In this document: piece by piece, positions 25,041 through 33,643 of the stretch | How positions within the stretch are numbered: the stretch's first letter is position 1 | Layout of the letters: each line of letters starts with the position of its first letter | Source of the DNA: Nonomuraea terrae | Lineage (GTDB): Bacteria; Actinomycetota; Actinomycetes; Streptosporangiales; Streptosporangiaceae | Length of the DNA: 50,817 nucleotides | Assembly: GCF_004348995.1 (NCBI RefSeq) | Contig: NZ_SMKQ01000043.1 | Coordinates: 1-50,817, forward strand | Direction of reading: 5' to 3' | Notes under the pieces: model-generated | Told to the model about the DNA's origin: nothing | Seen by the model: only the letters and a program-made list of their open reading frames with translations | The model's database searches: none | Translations under genes and position numbers: made by a program

Positions 25041-25070
25041 GCCGGATCGCGGAGACGTCCGTGATCCGGC
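25041..25070 (+). terminator. First hairpin after the NlpC/P60 gene
   Basis: There is a 13-bp stem (GCCGGATCGCGGA / TCCGTGATCCGGC, one G-T pair) with a GACG loop, 21 bases past the stop. No T-run is present. Confidence 0.55.
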
Positions 25071-25089
25071 GCCTGTGCCGGCAAGCATG

Positions 25090-25123
25090 GAGCGGCCCCG
25101 CGGAGACGTCCGCGGGGCCGCTC
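25090..25123. terminator. Second hairpin, 15-bp perfect stem
   Basis: GAGCGGCCCCGCGGA and its exact complement enclose the same GACG loop as the hairpin 20 bases before. It lies 16 bases from the 3' end of the small convergent gene at 25140-25268, so it probably ends transcription from both sides. Confidence 0.7.
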
Positions 25124-25139
25124 GTAACGGCAGGGTCGG

Positions 25140-25268
25140 CTAGCTGCCGGAGTTCTGCGGGGCGCCGCCGTTGTCGCGGCGGTCCAGCGCGATCTGCACG
25201 GCCTCGGCCGCCTTGTCCTCGTGGTCGTCGGCACGGTTCCAGGCATACATGTCGTACATGTCACTCAT
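25140..25268 (-). CDS. Small 42-residue protein of unknown function
   Basis: An ATG-to-TAG frame encodes an acidic peptide with no Cys and no membrane segment. It starts MSDMYDMYAWNRADDHEDKA and ends RRDNGGAPQNSGS. It has a protein-like composition, high G or C in third positions, and is closed by a strong hairpin at 25090-25123. Only a weak ribosome site (AACGAG) precedes it. No family is recognised. It lies between nlpC and serA and is on the serA strand, downstream of serA and its terminator. Confidence 0.55.
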   Translation of the reverse strand: MSDMYDMYAWNRADDHEDKAAEAVQIALDRRDNGGAPQNSGS

Positions 25269-25523
25269 CTCGTTTCGCGGAAGCGTTCCAGTGACGCCGG
25301 ACTCCGGTCGCGAATCCGACCCAGCCTGATCTCGTGGTCCGGGTCGCGGACCGGACGAAGGGACTTACCGGCCGACAACGCGCCGAACACCGCGGCGAGT
25401 CGTCGACCTGCCCTAACAGGCCTCGCCGCGGCAGGTAATGAGTACGAGCACCTGGCGCATCACTCGCTACAGTACCCGAGGCATCTCGTTGGATGTCCTA
25501 CTATCTCGCATGCTGAGACGCAA
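25269..25523. other. Gap between the small gene and serA terminator
   Basis: No protein-like frame is seen. It contains an inverted repeat CCTGCC...GGCAGG around 25417-25436 and, on the minus strand, AGGACA followed 19 bases later by TACTGT. That could be a promoter for the 42-residue gene with a leader of about 200 bases, long enough for an untranslated regulatory RNA, though none is recognised. Confidence 0.35.
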
Positions 25524-25553
25524 AGGGCCGTCACCCGGACGGGTGACGGCCCT
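25524..25553 (-). terminator. Terminator of serA
   Basis: A perfect 13-bp stem (AGGGCCGTCACCC and its complement) with a GGAC loop lies 18 bases past the serA stop. On the minus strand it is followed by a short TTTG. Confidence 0.75.
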
Positions 25554-25570
25554 GCGACGGCGTGGGGAGG

Positions 25571-27160
25571 TCAGTCCTCCAGGTCGACCGAGCGGCCGCT
25601 GTCGGCGCCGATCTCGGCCACGATCTGCTCGACCACGTCGGCGGGGATCGCGGAGTCGACGGTCAGCGCGATGAGCGCCTTGCCGCCCTTGACATCGCGG
25701 GCCACCTGCATGGAGGCGATGTTGACGTTGTGCTCGCCGAGCAGCCGGCCGACCACGCCGACGATGCCGGGGCGGTCGGCGTAGGTGAGGAAGCACAGGT
25801 GGGCCGTCGGCTCGATCTCCATCTCGTAGCCGTTGACCTCGACGATCTTCGTGATCTGGCGCGGCCCGGACAGCGTGCCGGAGACCGAGACCTGGCGGCC
25901 GTCGGCGAGCACGCCGCGCACGGTCACCACGTTGCGCCAGTCGGGGCTCTCGGAGCTGGTGACCAGCTCGACCTCGACGCCGCGCTCCTTGGCCAGCAGC
26001 GGGGCGTTGACGTAGGTGACCTGCTCCTCGATCACGTCGGCGAACACGCCCTTGAGCGCGGCCAGCTCGATCACCCGGACGTCCTGCGAGGCGATCTCGC
26101 CGCGGACCTCGACGTTGAGCTTGGTGGCGACCTCGCCGGCCAGGGCGGTGAACACCCGGCCCAGCTTCTCGGCCAGCGGCAGGCCGGGCTTGACGTCCTC
26201 GGCGACCGCGCCGCCCTGGACGTTGACCGCGTCGGGCACGAACTCGCCCGCGAGCGCCAGCTTCACGCTCCGCGCGACCTGCGTGCCGGCCTTCTCCTGA
26301 GCCTCGTGGGTGGAGGCGCCGAGATGCGGCGTGACGACGACCTGGTCGAGCTCGAACAGCGGGCTGTCGGTGCACGGCTCCTTGGAGAACACGTCGAGGC
26401 CGGCGCCGGCGACGCGGCCCTCCTTGATCGCGGAGTAGAGCGCGCCCTCGTCGACGATGCCGCCGCGGGCCACGTTGACGATGCGGACGGTCGGCTTGAC
26501 CTGGTGCAGCTCCCGGTCGCCGATGAGCCCGAGCGTCTCCTTGGTCTTGGGCAGGTGGACGGTGATGAAGTCGGCCTGCTTGAGCACCTCTTCGAGGCTG
26601 AGCAGCTTGACGCCCATCTGCGCGGCGCGGGCCGGTGGCAGGTAGGGGTCGTAGGCGATCAGCTCGACGCCGAACGGCTGCAGCCGCTGCGCCACGAGCT
26701 GGCCGATCTTGCCGAGGCCCAGGATGCCGATGACCTTCTCGTCGAGCTCGACACCGGTGTACTTCGACCGCTTCCACTCGCCGTTCTTGAGCGCGGCGTG
26801 GGCCTGGGCCGTGTTGCGCGCGCTGGCCAGGATCAGGGCGATGGTCTGCTCGGCGGCGCTGGTGATGTTGGAGGTCGGGGCGTTGACGACCATGACACCG
26901 GCCTTGGTGGCCGCGTCGACGTCGACGTTGTCCAGGCCGACACCGGCGCGGGCGACCACGCGCAGCCTGGGGGCGGCGGCGATCGCCTCGGCGTCCACCT
27001 GCGTGGCGGAGCGGACGATCAGCGCGTCCACCTCGGCGAGAGCGGGCAGCAACTGGGAACGGTCGGCGCCGTCGGTGTGGCGGACCTCGAAATCAGCGCC
27101 GAGAACGGCGAGGCCGGCTTCGGACAGCTCCTCTGCGACCAGAACGACGGGCTTGTTCAC
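25571..27160 (-). CDS. serA: D-3-phosphoglycerate dehydrogenase
   Basis: The 529-residue long form of SerA oxidises 3-phosphoglycerate to start serine synthesis. The NAD fold has GILGLGKIGQLVA (about 145-157), the catalytic Arg lies in VNVARGGIVDE, and the His in TPHLGAST. An intervening allosteric-substrate-binding domain (about 315-450) and a C-terminal ACT domain (about 455-529, FLTYADRPGIVGVVG) suggest serine feedback, as in the mycobacterial enzyme. The GTG start at 27158-27160 has AAGGA nearby. It has its own terminator. Confidence 0.96.
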   Translation of the reverse strand: MNKPVVLVAEELSEAGLAVLGADFEVRHTDGADRSQLLPALAEVDALIVRSATQVDAEAIAAAPRLRVVARAGVGLDNVDVDAATKAGVMVVNAPTSNITSAAEQTIALILASARNTAQAHAALKNGEWKRSKYTGVELDEKVIGILGLGKIGQLVAQRLQPFGVELIAYDPYLPPARAAQMGVKLLSLEEVLKQADFITVHLPKTKETLGLIGDRELHQVKPTVRIVNVARGGIVDEGALYSAIKEGRVAGAGLDVFSKEPCTDSPLFELDQVVVTPHLGASTHEAQEKAGTQVARSVKLALAGEFVPDAVNVQGGAVAEDVKPGLPLAEKLGRVFTALAGEVATKLNVEVRGEIASQDVRVIELAALKGVFADVIEEQVTYVNAPLLAKERGVEVELVTSSESPDWRNVVTVRGVLADGRQVSVSGTLSGPRQITKIVEVNGYEMEIEPTAHLCFLTYADRPGIVGVVGRLLGEHNVNIASMQVARDVKGGKALIALTVDSAIPADVVEQIVAEIGADSGRSVDLED

Positions 27161-27228
27161 TGGTGTGAATCCTTAGGGCACGGCTGGCTTGCGAGGGACA
27201 CGTCGACGGATCCCCCGATGTCCCACAG

Positions 27229-27293
27229 AGTCTATCCACGCTTGTGAAAGCGTTCACGAAAGACCCAGGATGTGAGACGCATCGCACGATGCG
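27229..27293 (-). promoter_or_regulatory. serA promoter region with two inverted repeats
   Basis: On the minus strand TAGACT (27229-27234) could be a -10 box about 70 bases before serA. Just upstream lie ACGCTT-gtga-AAGCGT (27238-27253) and CGCATCG-ca-CGATGCG (27278-27293). Both are good dimer-protein sites near a promoter. The binding factor is unknown. Confidence 0.4.
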
Positions 27294-27418
27294 AGACGGC
27301 CCTCAGGCGTACCCCGGTGTCGGCAAACTCACTCACCCCGCTCACAACTTTGTCTTGATCGGGGGATTTCTTGGCCATTAGCCTGATAAGCCGTGGCCGA
27401 CTACCTAGGGTTCGTCCT

Positions 27419-28273
27419 ATGAGCATCGGGAATCCTGCGCTCGCCGACGTGCTCGCCCAGCATGGCTCCCCGCATCGCCTGCTGAGCGCTCTTGCCGACG
27501 GTGGAGTCCTGGTGGCAGTGCGTGCAGATCGTTCCGTCGTCCTCGGGACGACGCAAGCAGGTGACCGAGTGCTGCTCGGTTACACCAGCCCCGCCACCTA
27601 CGCGAGGCACCGTGGCAGTCATTCCCTGTCGGCCTGCGACGCCGACACCATCCTGGACATCCAGCGCGTCACCGGGGTGCGCGAGATCGTGATCGACGCG
27701 GCCGGACCAGCCGCTGCGGCCGTGCCCATCGCCGATCTGCAGCGCTTCCTCACCACGACGCGCACGGGGCCGACGCCCGTGTTGTCGGGGGCGGCTCCGG
27801 CCGCCTACGCGACGGGCGCGATGGCGACCGTGTCGCGCGGTGCCGCGCTGGCCCAGGTGGCTCCCCCGACGCCCGATGCTCCCTCGATGCCGTGGGTGCC
27901 CGCGCCCCGGCCGCACCTGTCCGGGCCGATGCAGCAGGTCGATCCCGGCTACCGCCGCTGCACCCACCCGATCCTGCCCGCGCTGCGCCAGGCCATCGCG
28001 CAGCTGCTCATGGACTTCCCGCTCGTGCACCACGTCTGGATCTCCGAGGCGCGGACGGCCTCCGGAGCGCCGGGCATCATGCTGCACGTCAAGGTCCACA
28101 TGTCGGCCGCCGAGGACGTCGTACGCGACCTGCACCGGCTCGTCCGCGCCCGGCTGCCGCAGCTGGCCGCCTCCGGCGCGCCGATCCTCATGGCCCGGGT
28201 GGCCGACACGCGCAGCGAGCGCCGCATGATCGAGATCGGCGCGCACGTCGTGTGCGCCGATGTACGCGAGTGA
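27419..28273 (+). CDS. SseB-family protein
   Basis: The product has 284 residues from the ATG at 27419. The N-terminal half (HRLLSALADGGVLVAVRADRSVVL... YTSPATYARH... GVREIVIDAAG) and a C-terminal domain after an Ala/Pro-rich linker fit the SseB N and SseB C arrangement. SseB was named for serine sensitivity in E. coli; the mechanism is unclear. It is divergent from serA, so a link with serine metabolism is a tempting but unproven inference. The start is only about ten bases after a TAGGGT box, so the message may be leaderless. Confidence 0.7.
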   Translation: MSIGNPALADVLAQHGSPHRLLSALADGGVLVAVRADRSVVLGTTQAGDRVLLGYTSPATYARHRGSHSLSACDADTILDIQRVTGVREIVIDAAGPAAAAVPIADLQRFLTTTRTGPTPVLSGAAPAAYATGAMATVSRGAALAQVAPPTPDAPSMPWVPAPRPHLSGPMQQVDPGYRRCTHPILPALRQAIAQLLMDFPLVHHVWISEARTASGAPGIMLHVKVHMSAAEDVVRDLHRLVRARLPQLAASGAPILMARVADTRSERRMIEIGAHVVCADVRE

Positions 28274-28333
28274 CCGGCGGGTCCGCGAAAGTGGGCCCTA
28301 CCGGACCGAACGGCGCTCAGCTTCAATGAGGGC

Positions 28334-29695
28334 ATGATCGCACCGGCGGCGGCCGTGACCACCGTCCCGCGGAGCGTGCGCCTGGGCTACGGCGTGGGCT
28401 CGTTCTGCACGGCCACGGTCGGCGCCGTGCCGGGGCTCCTGCTGCTCTACTACATGACGAACTTCCTGGCCGTGCCCGCCTGGCTGGCCGGGGTGGTGGT
28501 GACCGCGCCGAAGGTGTGGGACCTGGTCGTCAACCCGCTGGTCGGCCGCTGGTCCGACCGGACACGCTCACGCCTCGGCCCGCGCCGGCCGTGGATGCTG
28601 GCCGGCGCGCTGACCCTGCCGGTCGCGTTCTTCCTGGTCTTCGCCGGGCCGTCGCTCAGGGGCGTGCCCGCCGCCCTGTACGTCGGCGCCTGCTTCATGG
28701 CGGCGGCGACGGCGTACGCCTTGTTCGAGGTGCCGTACAAGGCGATGCCGGGCGAGATGACGCACGACTACCACGAGCGGACGTCGCTGCTGCAGTGGCG
28801 GATGATCTTCATCGGGGCGGGCACCGCCATCAGCGGCGTGCTGGCCCCGGCCATCGCCGGCAGCCAGGGCGCGCAGGGCACGCTCGCCAGCTACCGGATG
28901 ATGGGCCTGACCATCGCGGTGATCCTGCTGCTGGCGATGCTCGGCGCGTTCTTCGGCACCGCCCGCGCCCCCATGACCGGCGCGCCCGAGCCCGACCGGG
29001 GCGGATGGCGCGAGCAGTTCGCCGCGATCAAGGGCAACTCCGCGTTCCTCTGGATCACGGTGCTGGCCTGCACGCAGATGCTGGCGGTCAGCATGATGCT
29101 GGCGGCGGCGCCGTACTTCGCGGCCTACACCCTCGGCGACCCGCGGTCGACGCAGACGCTCTTCGCGGCGCTGGTGGGGCCGATGCTGCTGACCATGCCG
29201 CTGTGGGTGCGGCTGGCCAGGCGGTTCGACAAGCGCGGCGCGATGATCCTGGCCGCGCTCATGTTCGGCGGCGGCACGGCGGCGGCCATGGCCACCCCGC
29301 TCTTCGGCGCGCTCTACGCCCATGTGGCGATCCTGCTGGTCGGCGTGGGCATCGCCGGGGTGCAGCTGCTGCTGTTCTCGATGCTCGCCGACGTGGTCGC
29401 GGCGGACGCGGCCGAGACCGGCAAACGGCGGGCGGGCGTGCTGACCGGGCTGTGGACGGCCATCGAGAGCGGGGTCAGCTCGTTCGGCGCGCTGATCTTC
29501 GGGATCATCCTGTCGATCGGCGGCTTCGTCGAGTCGGAGCCGAGCCGGCCCGTGCGGCAGCCGGAGAGCGCGGTGACGGCGGTGCTCATCGGGCAGACCA
29601 CCGTCCCCGCCGTGATCATCTTCATCTCCGTGCTGATCACCCTGAAGTACCGCCTCAGGCCACCCGCCGCGCCCGCGCCGGCCGCGTCCGGGTGA
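28334..29695 (+). CDS. GPH-family sugar/cation symporter (MFS_2)
   Basis: The 453-residue protein has about 12 membrane segments. The signature of the glycoside-pentoside-hexuronide family is clear: the first loop DLVVNPLVGRWSDRTRSR and the following LGPRRPWMLAGA, then PYKAMPGEMTHDYHERT. Members import sugars or related compounds with H+ or Na+. The substrate cannot be assigned and no sugar-use genes lie beside it. Its 3' end overlaps the convergent FtsX-type gene by 41 bases. Confidence 0.88.
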   Translation: MIAPAAAVTTVPRSVRLGYGVGSFCTATVGAVPGLLLLYYMTNFLAVPAWLAGVVVTAPKVWDLVVNPLVGRWSDRTRSRLGPRRPWMLAGALTLPVAFFLVFAGPSLRGVPAALYVGACFMAAATAYALFEVPYKAMPGEMTHDYHERTSLLQWRMIFIGAGTAISGVLAPAIAGSQGAQGTLASYRMMGLTIAVILLLAMLGAFFGTARAPMTGAPEPDRGGWREQFAAIKGNSAFLWITVLACTQMLAVSMMLAAAPYFAAYTLGDPRSTQTLFAALVGPMLLTMPLWVRLARRFDKRGAMILAALMFGGGTAAAMATPLFGALYAHVAILLVGVGIAGVQLLLFSMLADVVAADAAETGKRRAGVLTGLWTAIESGVSSFGALIFGIILSIGGFVESEPSRPVRQPESAVTAVLIGQTTVPAVIIFISVLITLKYRLRPPAAPAPAASG

Positions 29696-32360
29696 ACGTC
29701 CCGGCCACCAGCGCCGCCAGCAGCGGCAGCCCGACCACCAGCCCGGCCAGGAAGAGCCACGGGATCTCGACGACCTGTGGGTGACCCCCCGGGTGGATGC
29801 CGGTCTCCCAGTTCCAGCGGATCAGCGCGGCGCCGCCGACGGCTCCGCCCGCCAGCCCCACGGCGGCACCCAGCCCGGAGAGGTACGCGGCCTGGGCCGC
29901 CACCACGAGCCTGCGCACCCGGGGCGCCGCGCCGACCGCCGACATGGTGTCGAGGTCCTGGCGCATGTCGGCCGCCGCCAGCCCGGTGGCCGCGAACGTG
30001 CCCCCGAGCACCAGCACCATCGCCGCGCCGAGCAGCACGAGCAGGACGGTGAGCGCGTCCTCGTCGCCCCTGCGCTCCACGGAGATGTTCACACCACTGG
30101 CCACGGTGTTGAGCGCCCGCTGCAGGCGGGCTTCGTCGGCGGGCACGTGGGCGGCGTACAGGTGACGCTCGACCACCGTGAACCCGGCCTTCTCCAGGGC
30201 CGACGCCGGGATCAGCGCACCGGTCTGCGCGGGCTCGGCCGCCTTCGCGACCACGGCCGGCAGCGTGAGGCGCTCGTCCTCGCCGCCCTCCCATGACTCG
30301 GCCACCAGTTGCACCACGCCGTCGTGCGCCATCCCGGAGCCGATCACCACGGCGCTGCCCCGCGCCAGCGCCGCCTCCGCCCGCGGGTCGTGGCGTTCGA
30401 GGAGGAATGTCAGCAGCCGCTCGTCACCGACCGGCAGGATCCCGCCGCCGTCCCACCTGGGCGGCAGGCACTTCGTCGGGCCCGCGCAGTGCAGGGGGTG
30501 CCTGTCGCCTTGCAGCCGCACCTCCTTGCCCTCGGCGTTCACCGCCACCGCGCCGGGGACCAGTGGCACGCCGGGCAGCAGGCGCTCCGCTTCCACGCGC
30601 AGCCTGGACCACTGGCCGTCGGTCGTGGACGCCCAGGTGCGGATCGTCAGGGTGCCCAGGGGCTCGACGGAGGTGCGCTCCGCCTCGCGCTGCGCGAAGG
30701 CGCTGGCTGCCACCAGGCCCAGGACCACCGCCGCCATCGTGGCCCCCATGACGGCCCCGGCGGCGGAGGACGTACGGACGCGGTGGCGGGCGGCGTCGCG
30801 GACGGACAGGCGCAGCGGGAGCGGCAGGCGACCGGCGAGCCGGCCGGTGCTCCTGACCAGCCACGGCATCAGCACGATCAGGCCGAGCGCGAGGACAACG
30901 GCGGAGATGACGACCGCCAGGTCATCGTGGCGCGCGGCGGCGAAGCACCCTCCGGTACCGAGCACGACCAGGACGAGGCCGAGCAGGGGACGGGCCGCGC
31001 GGCCCGGCGGGTCCACCGCGGCGCGCCCGGCCAGCACCTGCGCCGGGCTCTGCCGGCTCGCCTGCACCGCGGGCACCAGCGCGGCGGTCACCCCGCTGAC
31101 GACGCCGAGCGCGGCCACGGCGAGCACCTCCGGCCACGGGACGTCGAGCGGGCCGTGCGTCCAGTTCAGCAGAGGGGCGCCGACGGACGCGATCAGCGCG
31201 CCCGCCCCGATGCCGAGCACCATGCCCATCAGCGCCGCCGCGCCGCCCAGCACGAGCCCGTCGGCCAGGACCACGGCCTTGAGCTGCCGCCCCGAGGCGC
31301 CCTGGGCGGCGAGCACGGCGAGCTCCCTGCGCCGGCGCCGCAGTCCGACGGCGAAGGCGGGCCCCGCCAGCAGGACGGTCTCCATGACGACGAGCACGAT
31401 GGCGACGCCGAGCGAGACCGCACCACGCGTCGGCGAGCCCGACATGGCGGGCACCGGGCTCTCACCGTCGTCCGGCAGGCGCTCGATCAGCGCCCGGGAC
31501 TGCACGGCGAGCCCCGCCTGGTTCAGCCGGCGGACGTCCGCCCGCCGCACCGAGCCGGGGGTGTCGGCCAGCCAGCCGCTGTTGTCGCCGTCGTTCTGGT
31601 GACCGAGCACGGCCTCCGGCAGGGCCGTCAGCTCGGCGCTCCCAGGACGGTTGGGGTTCTGGACCACGCCGACCACGCGCATCGGGCGGTTGTCACGCGT
31701 CACCGGAAGCGTGCCGCCGATCCGGGCGCCCCGGCCGGTCAGCGCGGGAGAGACCGCGACCTCACCGGGGGCGGCCGGGAAGCGGCCCTCCACCAGCTCC
31801 CGCATGCCGCGGGTCATGGGGTCGCGCAGGTCCACCTCCAGCACGTCCACCCAGTCGTAGCCGTCGGGCAGGCGCACCTCGCCGGTCTTCTGCTGGTAGC
31901 GCAGCAGGCGGCCGTCGAGCAGCGTGCCGAGCTCGGCGGGGGTCCATTGACGGTCGGGGCGCGACGCCTTGTGCTGCCCGATGCTCCGCGCGGCCACGTC
32001 CTGCCGCACCCGGCCACGCGTCGGGAACGTGATCAGTCGCGCGTCGGCCGAGCCCAGTGTCGAGTCCAGCTGCTCGTACGGCGTGACATCGGTCGTGGCG
32101 CGGCCGGTGATCAGTGCGGTGATCACCAGCACCGGCAACCCGATCATCACCATGATCAGCGCCGTGCGGCCCTTGGCGCGCCAGGCGTCCCTGCGCGAGA
32201 TGCGCAGCGCCGCCCGCAGCACCGCCCAGCGGCCCGTGAAGGCGGTGAAAGCGTTGAGATGCGGCACGCCGGCTTCCGGCGCACCCGCCGCGCGCCCCTC
32301 CGGAGTACTCGCCACGCGCTTCTCCTCCGCGCTCGCCGCGCGCTCTTCCTCCGCGCTCAT
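29655..32360 (-). CDS. FtsX-family ABC transporter permease
   Basis: The 901-residue membrane protein has two FtsX/MacB-like units. Each has a large extracytoplasmic part and a three-helix core (for example ALIMVMIGLPVLVITAL at the start, then LGVAIVLVVMETVLLAGPAFAVGLRRRRREL, and a second set near the C-terminus). The N-terminal 30 residues are Glu/Ala-rich and repetitive. The start ATG overlaps the stop of the ATPase gene (ATGA). With that ATPase it forms an exporter of the kind used for peptides or lipids or for antimicrobial-peptide resistance. It is controlled by the PadR gene at the head of the operon. Confidence 0.9.
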   Translation of the reverse strand: MSAEEERAASAEEKRVASTPEGRAAGAPEAGVPHLNAFTAFTGRWAVLRAALRISRRDAWRAKGRTALIMVMIGLPVLVITALITGRATTDVTPYEQLDSTLGSADARLITFPTRGRVRQDVAARSIGQHKASRPDRQWTPAELGTLLDGRLLRYQQKTGEVRLPDGYDWVDVLEVDLRDPMTRGMRELVEGRFPAAPGEVAVSPALTGRGARIGGTLPVTRDNRPMRVVGVVQNPNRPGSAELTALPEAVLGHQNDGDNSGWLADTPGSVRRADVRRLNQAGLAVQSRALIERLPDDGESPVPAMSGSPTRGAVSLGVAIVLVVMETVLLAGPAFAVGLRRRRRELAVLAAQGASGRQLKAVVLADGLVLGGAAALMGMVLGIGAGALIASVGAPLLNWTHGPLDVPWPEVLAVAALGVVSGVTAALVPAVQASRQSPAQVLAGRAAVDPPGRAARPLLGLVLVVLGTGGCFAAARHDDLAVVISAVVLALGLIVLMPWLVRSTGRLAGRLPLPLRLSVRDAARHRVRTSSAAGAVMGATMAAVVLGLVAASAFAQREAERTSVEPLGTLTIRTWASTTDGQWSRLRVEAERLLPGVPLVPGAVAVNAEGKEVRLQGDRHPLHCAGPTKCLPPRWDGGGILPVGDERLLTFLLERHDPRAEAALARGSAVVIGSGMAHDGVVQLVAESWEGGEDERLTLPAVVAKAAEPAQTGALIPASALEKAGFTVVERHLYAAHVPADEARLQRALNTVASGVNISVERRGDEDALTVLLVLLGAAMVLVLGGTFAATGLAAADMRQDLDTMSAVGAAPRVRRLVVAAQAAYLSGLGAAVGLAGGAVGGAALIRWNWETGIHPGGHPQVVEIPWLFLAGLVVGLPLLAALVAGTFTRTRPARARRVA

Positions 32361-33040
32361 CGGGCGCTCTCCAGGCGGACGCTCCCCGACTCGGCGATCA
32401 GCCCGTCGCGCAGGTAGACCACGCGGTCGGCCCACGCCGCGTAACGCGGCTCGTGGGTGACCAGCAGCACCGCCGCGCCCGCGTCGTCGCAGCGGGAGCG
32501 CAGCAGACGCAGGATCTCGTCGCCGGTGGCGGTGTCAAGCGCGCCGGTGGGCTCGTCGGCCAGCAGCAGCCGCCGCTCCCCCGCCAGCGCCCTGGCGATC
32601 GCCACCCGCTGCCGCTGCCCGCCGGACAGCTCCTCGGGGAACCGCCCGGCGATCTCCTCGGCGCCGGCCTCGGCCAGCGCGGTCATGGCCTCCGTACGGG
32701 CCTGGCGGGACCGTACGCCGTCGAGCTCTCGCGGCAGCATCACGTTCTCGGCGGCGGTCAGGGACGGAATCAGGTTGAGGTCCTGGAAGACGTACCCGAC
32801 GCTGCGGCGCCGGAGGGCGGCCAGGTCGGGCACGCCGGCCAGGTCGCGGCCCTCGATCTCCACGTTTCCTGAGGTGGGCCGATCGAGGCCCCCGGCCAGG
32901 TTGAGCAGGGTCGACTTGCCCGAGCCCGACGGCCCCATGACGGCGACCAGCTCGCCGGCCGACACCTCCAGGCTCACGCCCCTCAGCGCCCGGACCTGGC
33001 CGTGCTCCCGGGTCACCTCTCGCAGCCTCACGACAGTCAA
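32357..33040 (-). CDS. ABC transporter ATP-binding protein (MacB/LolD type)
   Basis: This is a 227-residue ATPase with Walker A GPSGSGKST (36-44), Q-loop Gln86, signature LSGGQ (138-142), Walker B ending LLLADEP with Glu163, and switch His196. A TTG at 33038-33040 is taken as start because GGAG lies eight bases before it and it overlaps the PadR stop (TTGA). A GTG three codons later is the alternative. It powers the FtsX-type permease encoded next. Confidence 0.94.
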   Translation of the reverse strand: MTVVRLREVTREHGQVRALRGVSLEVSAGELVAVMGPSGSGKSTLLNLAGGLDRPTSGNVEIEGRDLAGVPDLAALRRRSVGYVFQDLNLIPSLTAAENVMLPRELDGVRSRQARTEAMTALAEAGAEEIAGRFPEELSGGQRQRVAIARALAGERRLLLADEPTGALDTATGDEILRLLRSRCDDAGAAVLLVTHEPRYAAWADRVVYLRDGLIAESGSVRLESAR

Positions 33041-33555
33041 GTGTTCTTCTCCTTGGACGCCTTGGACACGGCCTCGCAGTGGTCCAGCCAACGCTGCTCC
33101 GCCTCGGCCTTGAAGATCAGCCCGTCGAGGACCAGCCGTTGCGCGAGCCCGTCCGCGGCGCGCTTGGCGCGGGTGAGCGCCTGCAGCGTGCGCATGGTGG
33201 CCGTGCGCTGGGTGTGGATGACGGCGCCCACGTCGACGTCCGCGCCGGCCACTGCCATCGCGATCTTGATGGCGAGCTCGTCCCTGGGCCGGTCGCTCTG
33301 CGCGACCGGGGTGGCGAACCAGCGCTCCAGCTCCACGCGGCCGGTCTCGGTGATCGCGTAGAGCGCGCGGCCCTGCTCGTCGGCGCCGGCCGGCGTGACG
33401 AGGCCGTCGCGTTCGAGCCGCGAGAGCGTGGTGTAGACCTGGCCGATGTTCAGCGGCCAGGTCGCCGCCGTGGACGCCTCGAACTCCACCCGCAGCTGAT
33501 AGCCGTAACGTGGCCCGCCTCTCAGCAGCGCGAGGATCCCGTGTCTGATCGACAT
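33037..33555 (-). CDS. PadR-family regulator of the ABC exporter operon
   Basis: The product has 172 residues with a PadR winged helix (HGILALLRGGPRYGYQLRVEFEAS... LNIGQVYTTLSRLERDGLV) and a helical C-terminal dimerisation half. It is the first gene of padR-ATPase-permease, with overlapping stops and starts. A triple half-site lies immediately in front of its start, so it probably represses its own operon and releases it when the exported compound binds. Confidence 0.92.
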   Translation of the reverse strand: MSIRHGILALLRGGPRYGYQLRVEFEASTAATWPLNIGQVYTTLSRLERDGLVTPAGADEQGRALYAITETGRVELERWFATPVAQSDRPRDELAIKIAMAVAGADVDVGAVIHTQRTATMRTLQALTRAKRAADGLAQRLVLDGLIFKAEAEQRWLDHCEAVSKASKEKNT

Positions 33556-33563
33556 GGATACCG

Positions 33564-33583
33564 AGTATGCATACTGAGTATGC
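33564..33583. promoter_or_regulatory. Candidate PadR operator with three half-sites
   Basis: AGTATGCATACT (33564-33575) is a perfect 12-bp palindrome, and the overlapping GCATACT-G-AGTATGC (33569-33583) is a second perfect inverted repeat, so three alternating half-sites share one centre half. On the minus strand CATACT also suits a -10 box eight bases before the padR start. Binding here would block that promoter and could affect the divergent FHA gene. Confidence 0.65.
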
Positions 33584-33643
33584 TCGGCGCAACAGATGCG
33601 CGTATTCTGGACAGGGCACGAGGTTCAGGCCGATACTCCCTAC

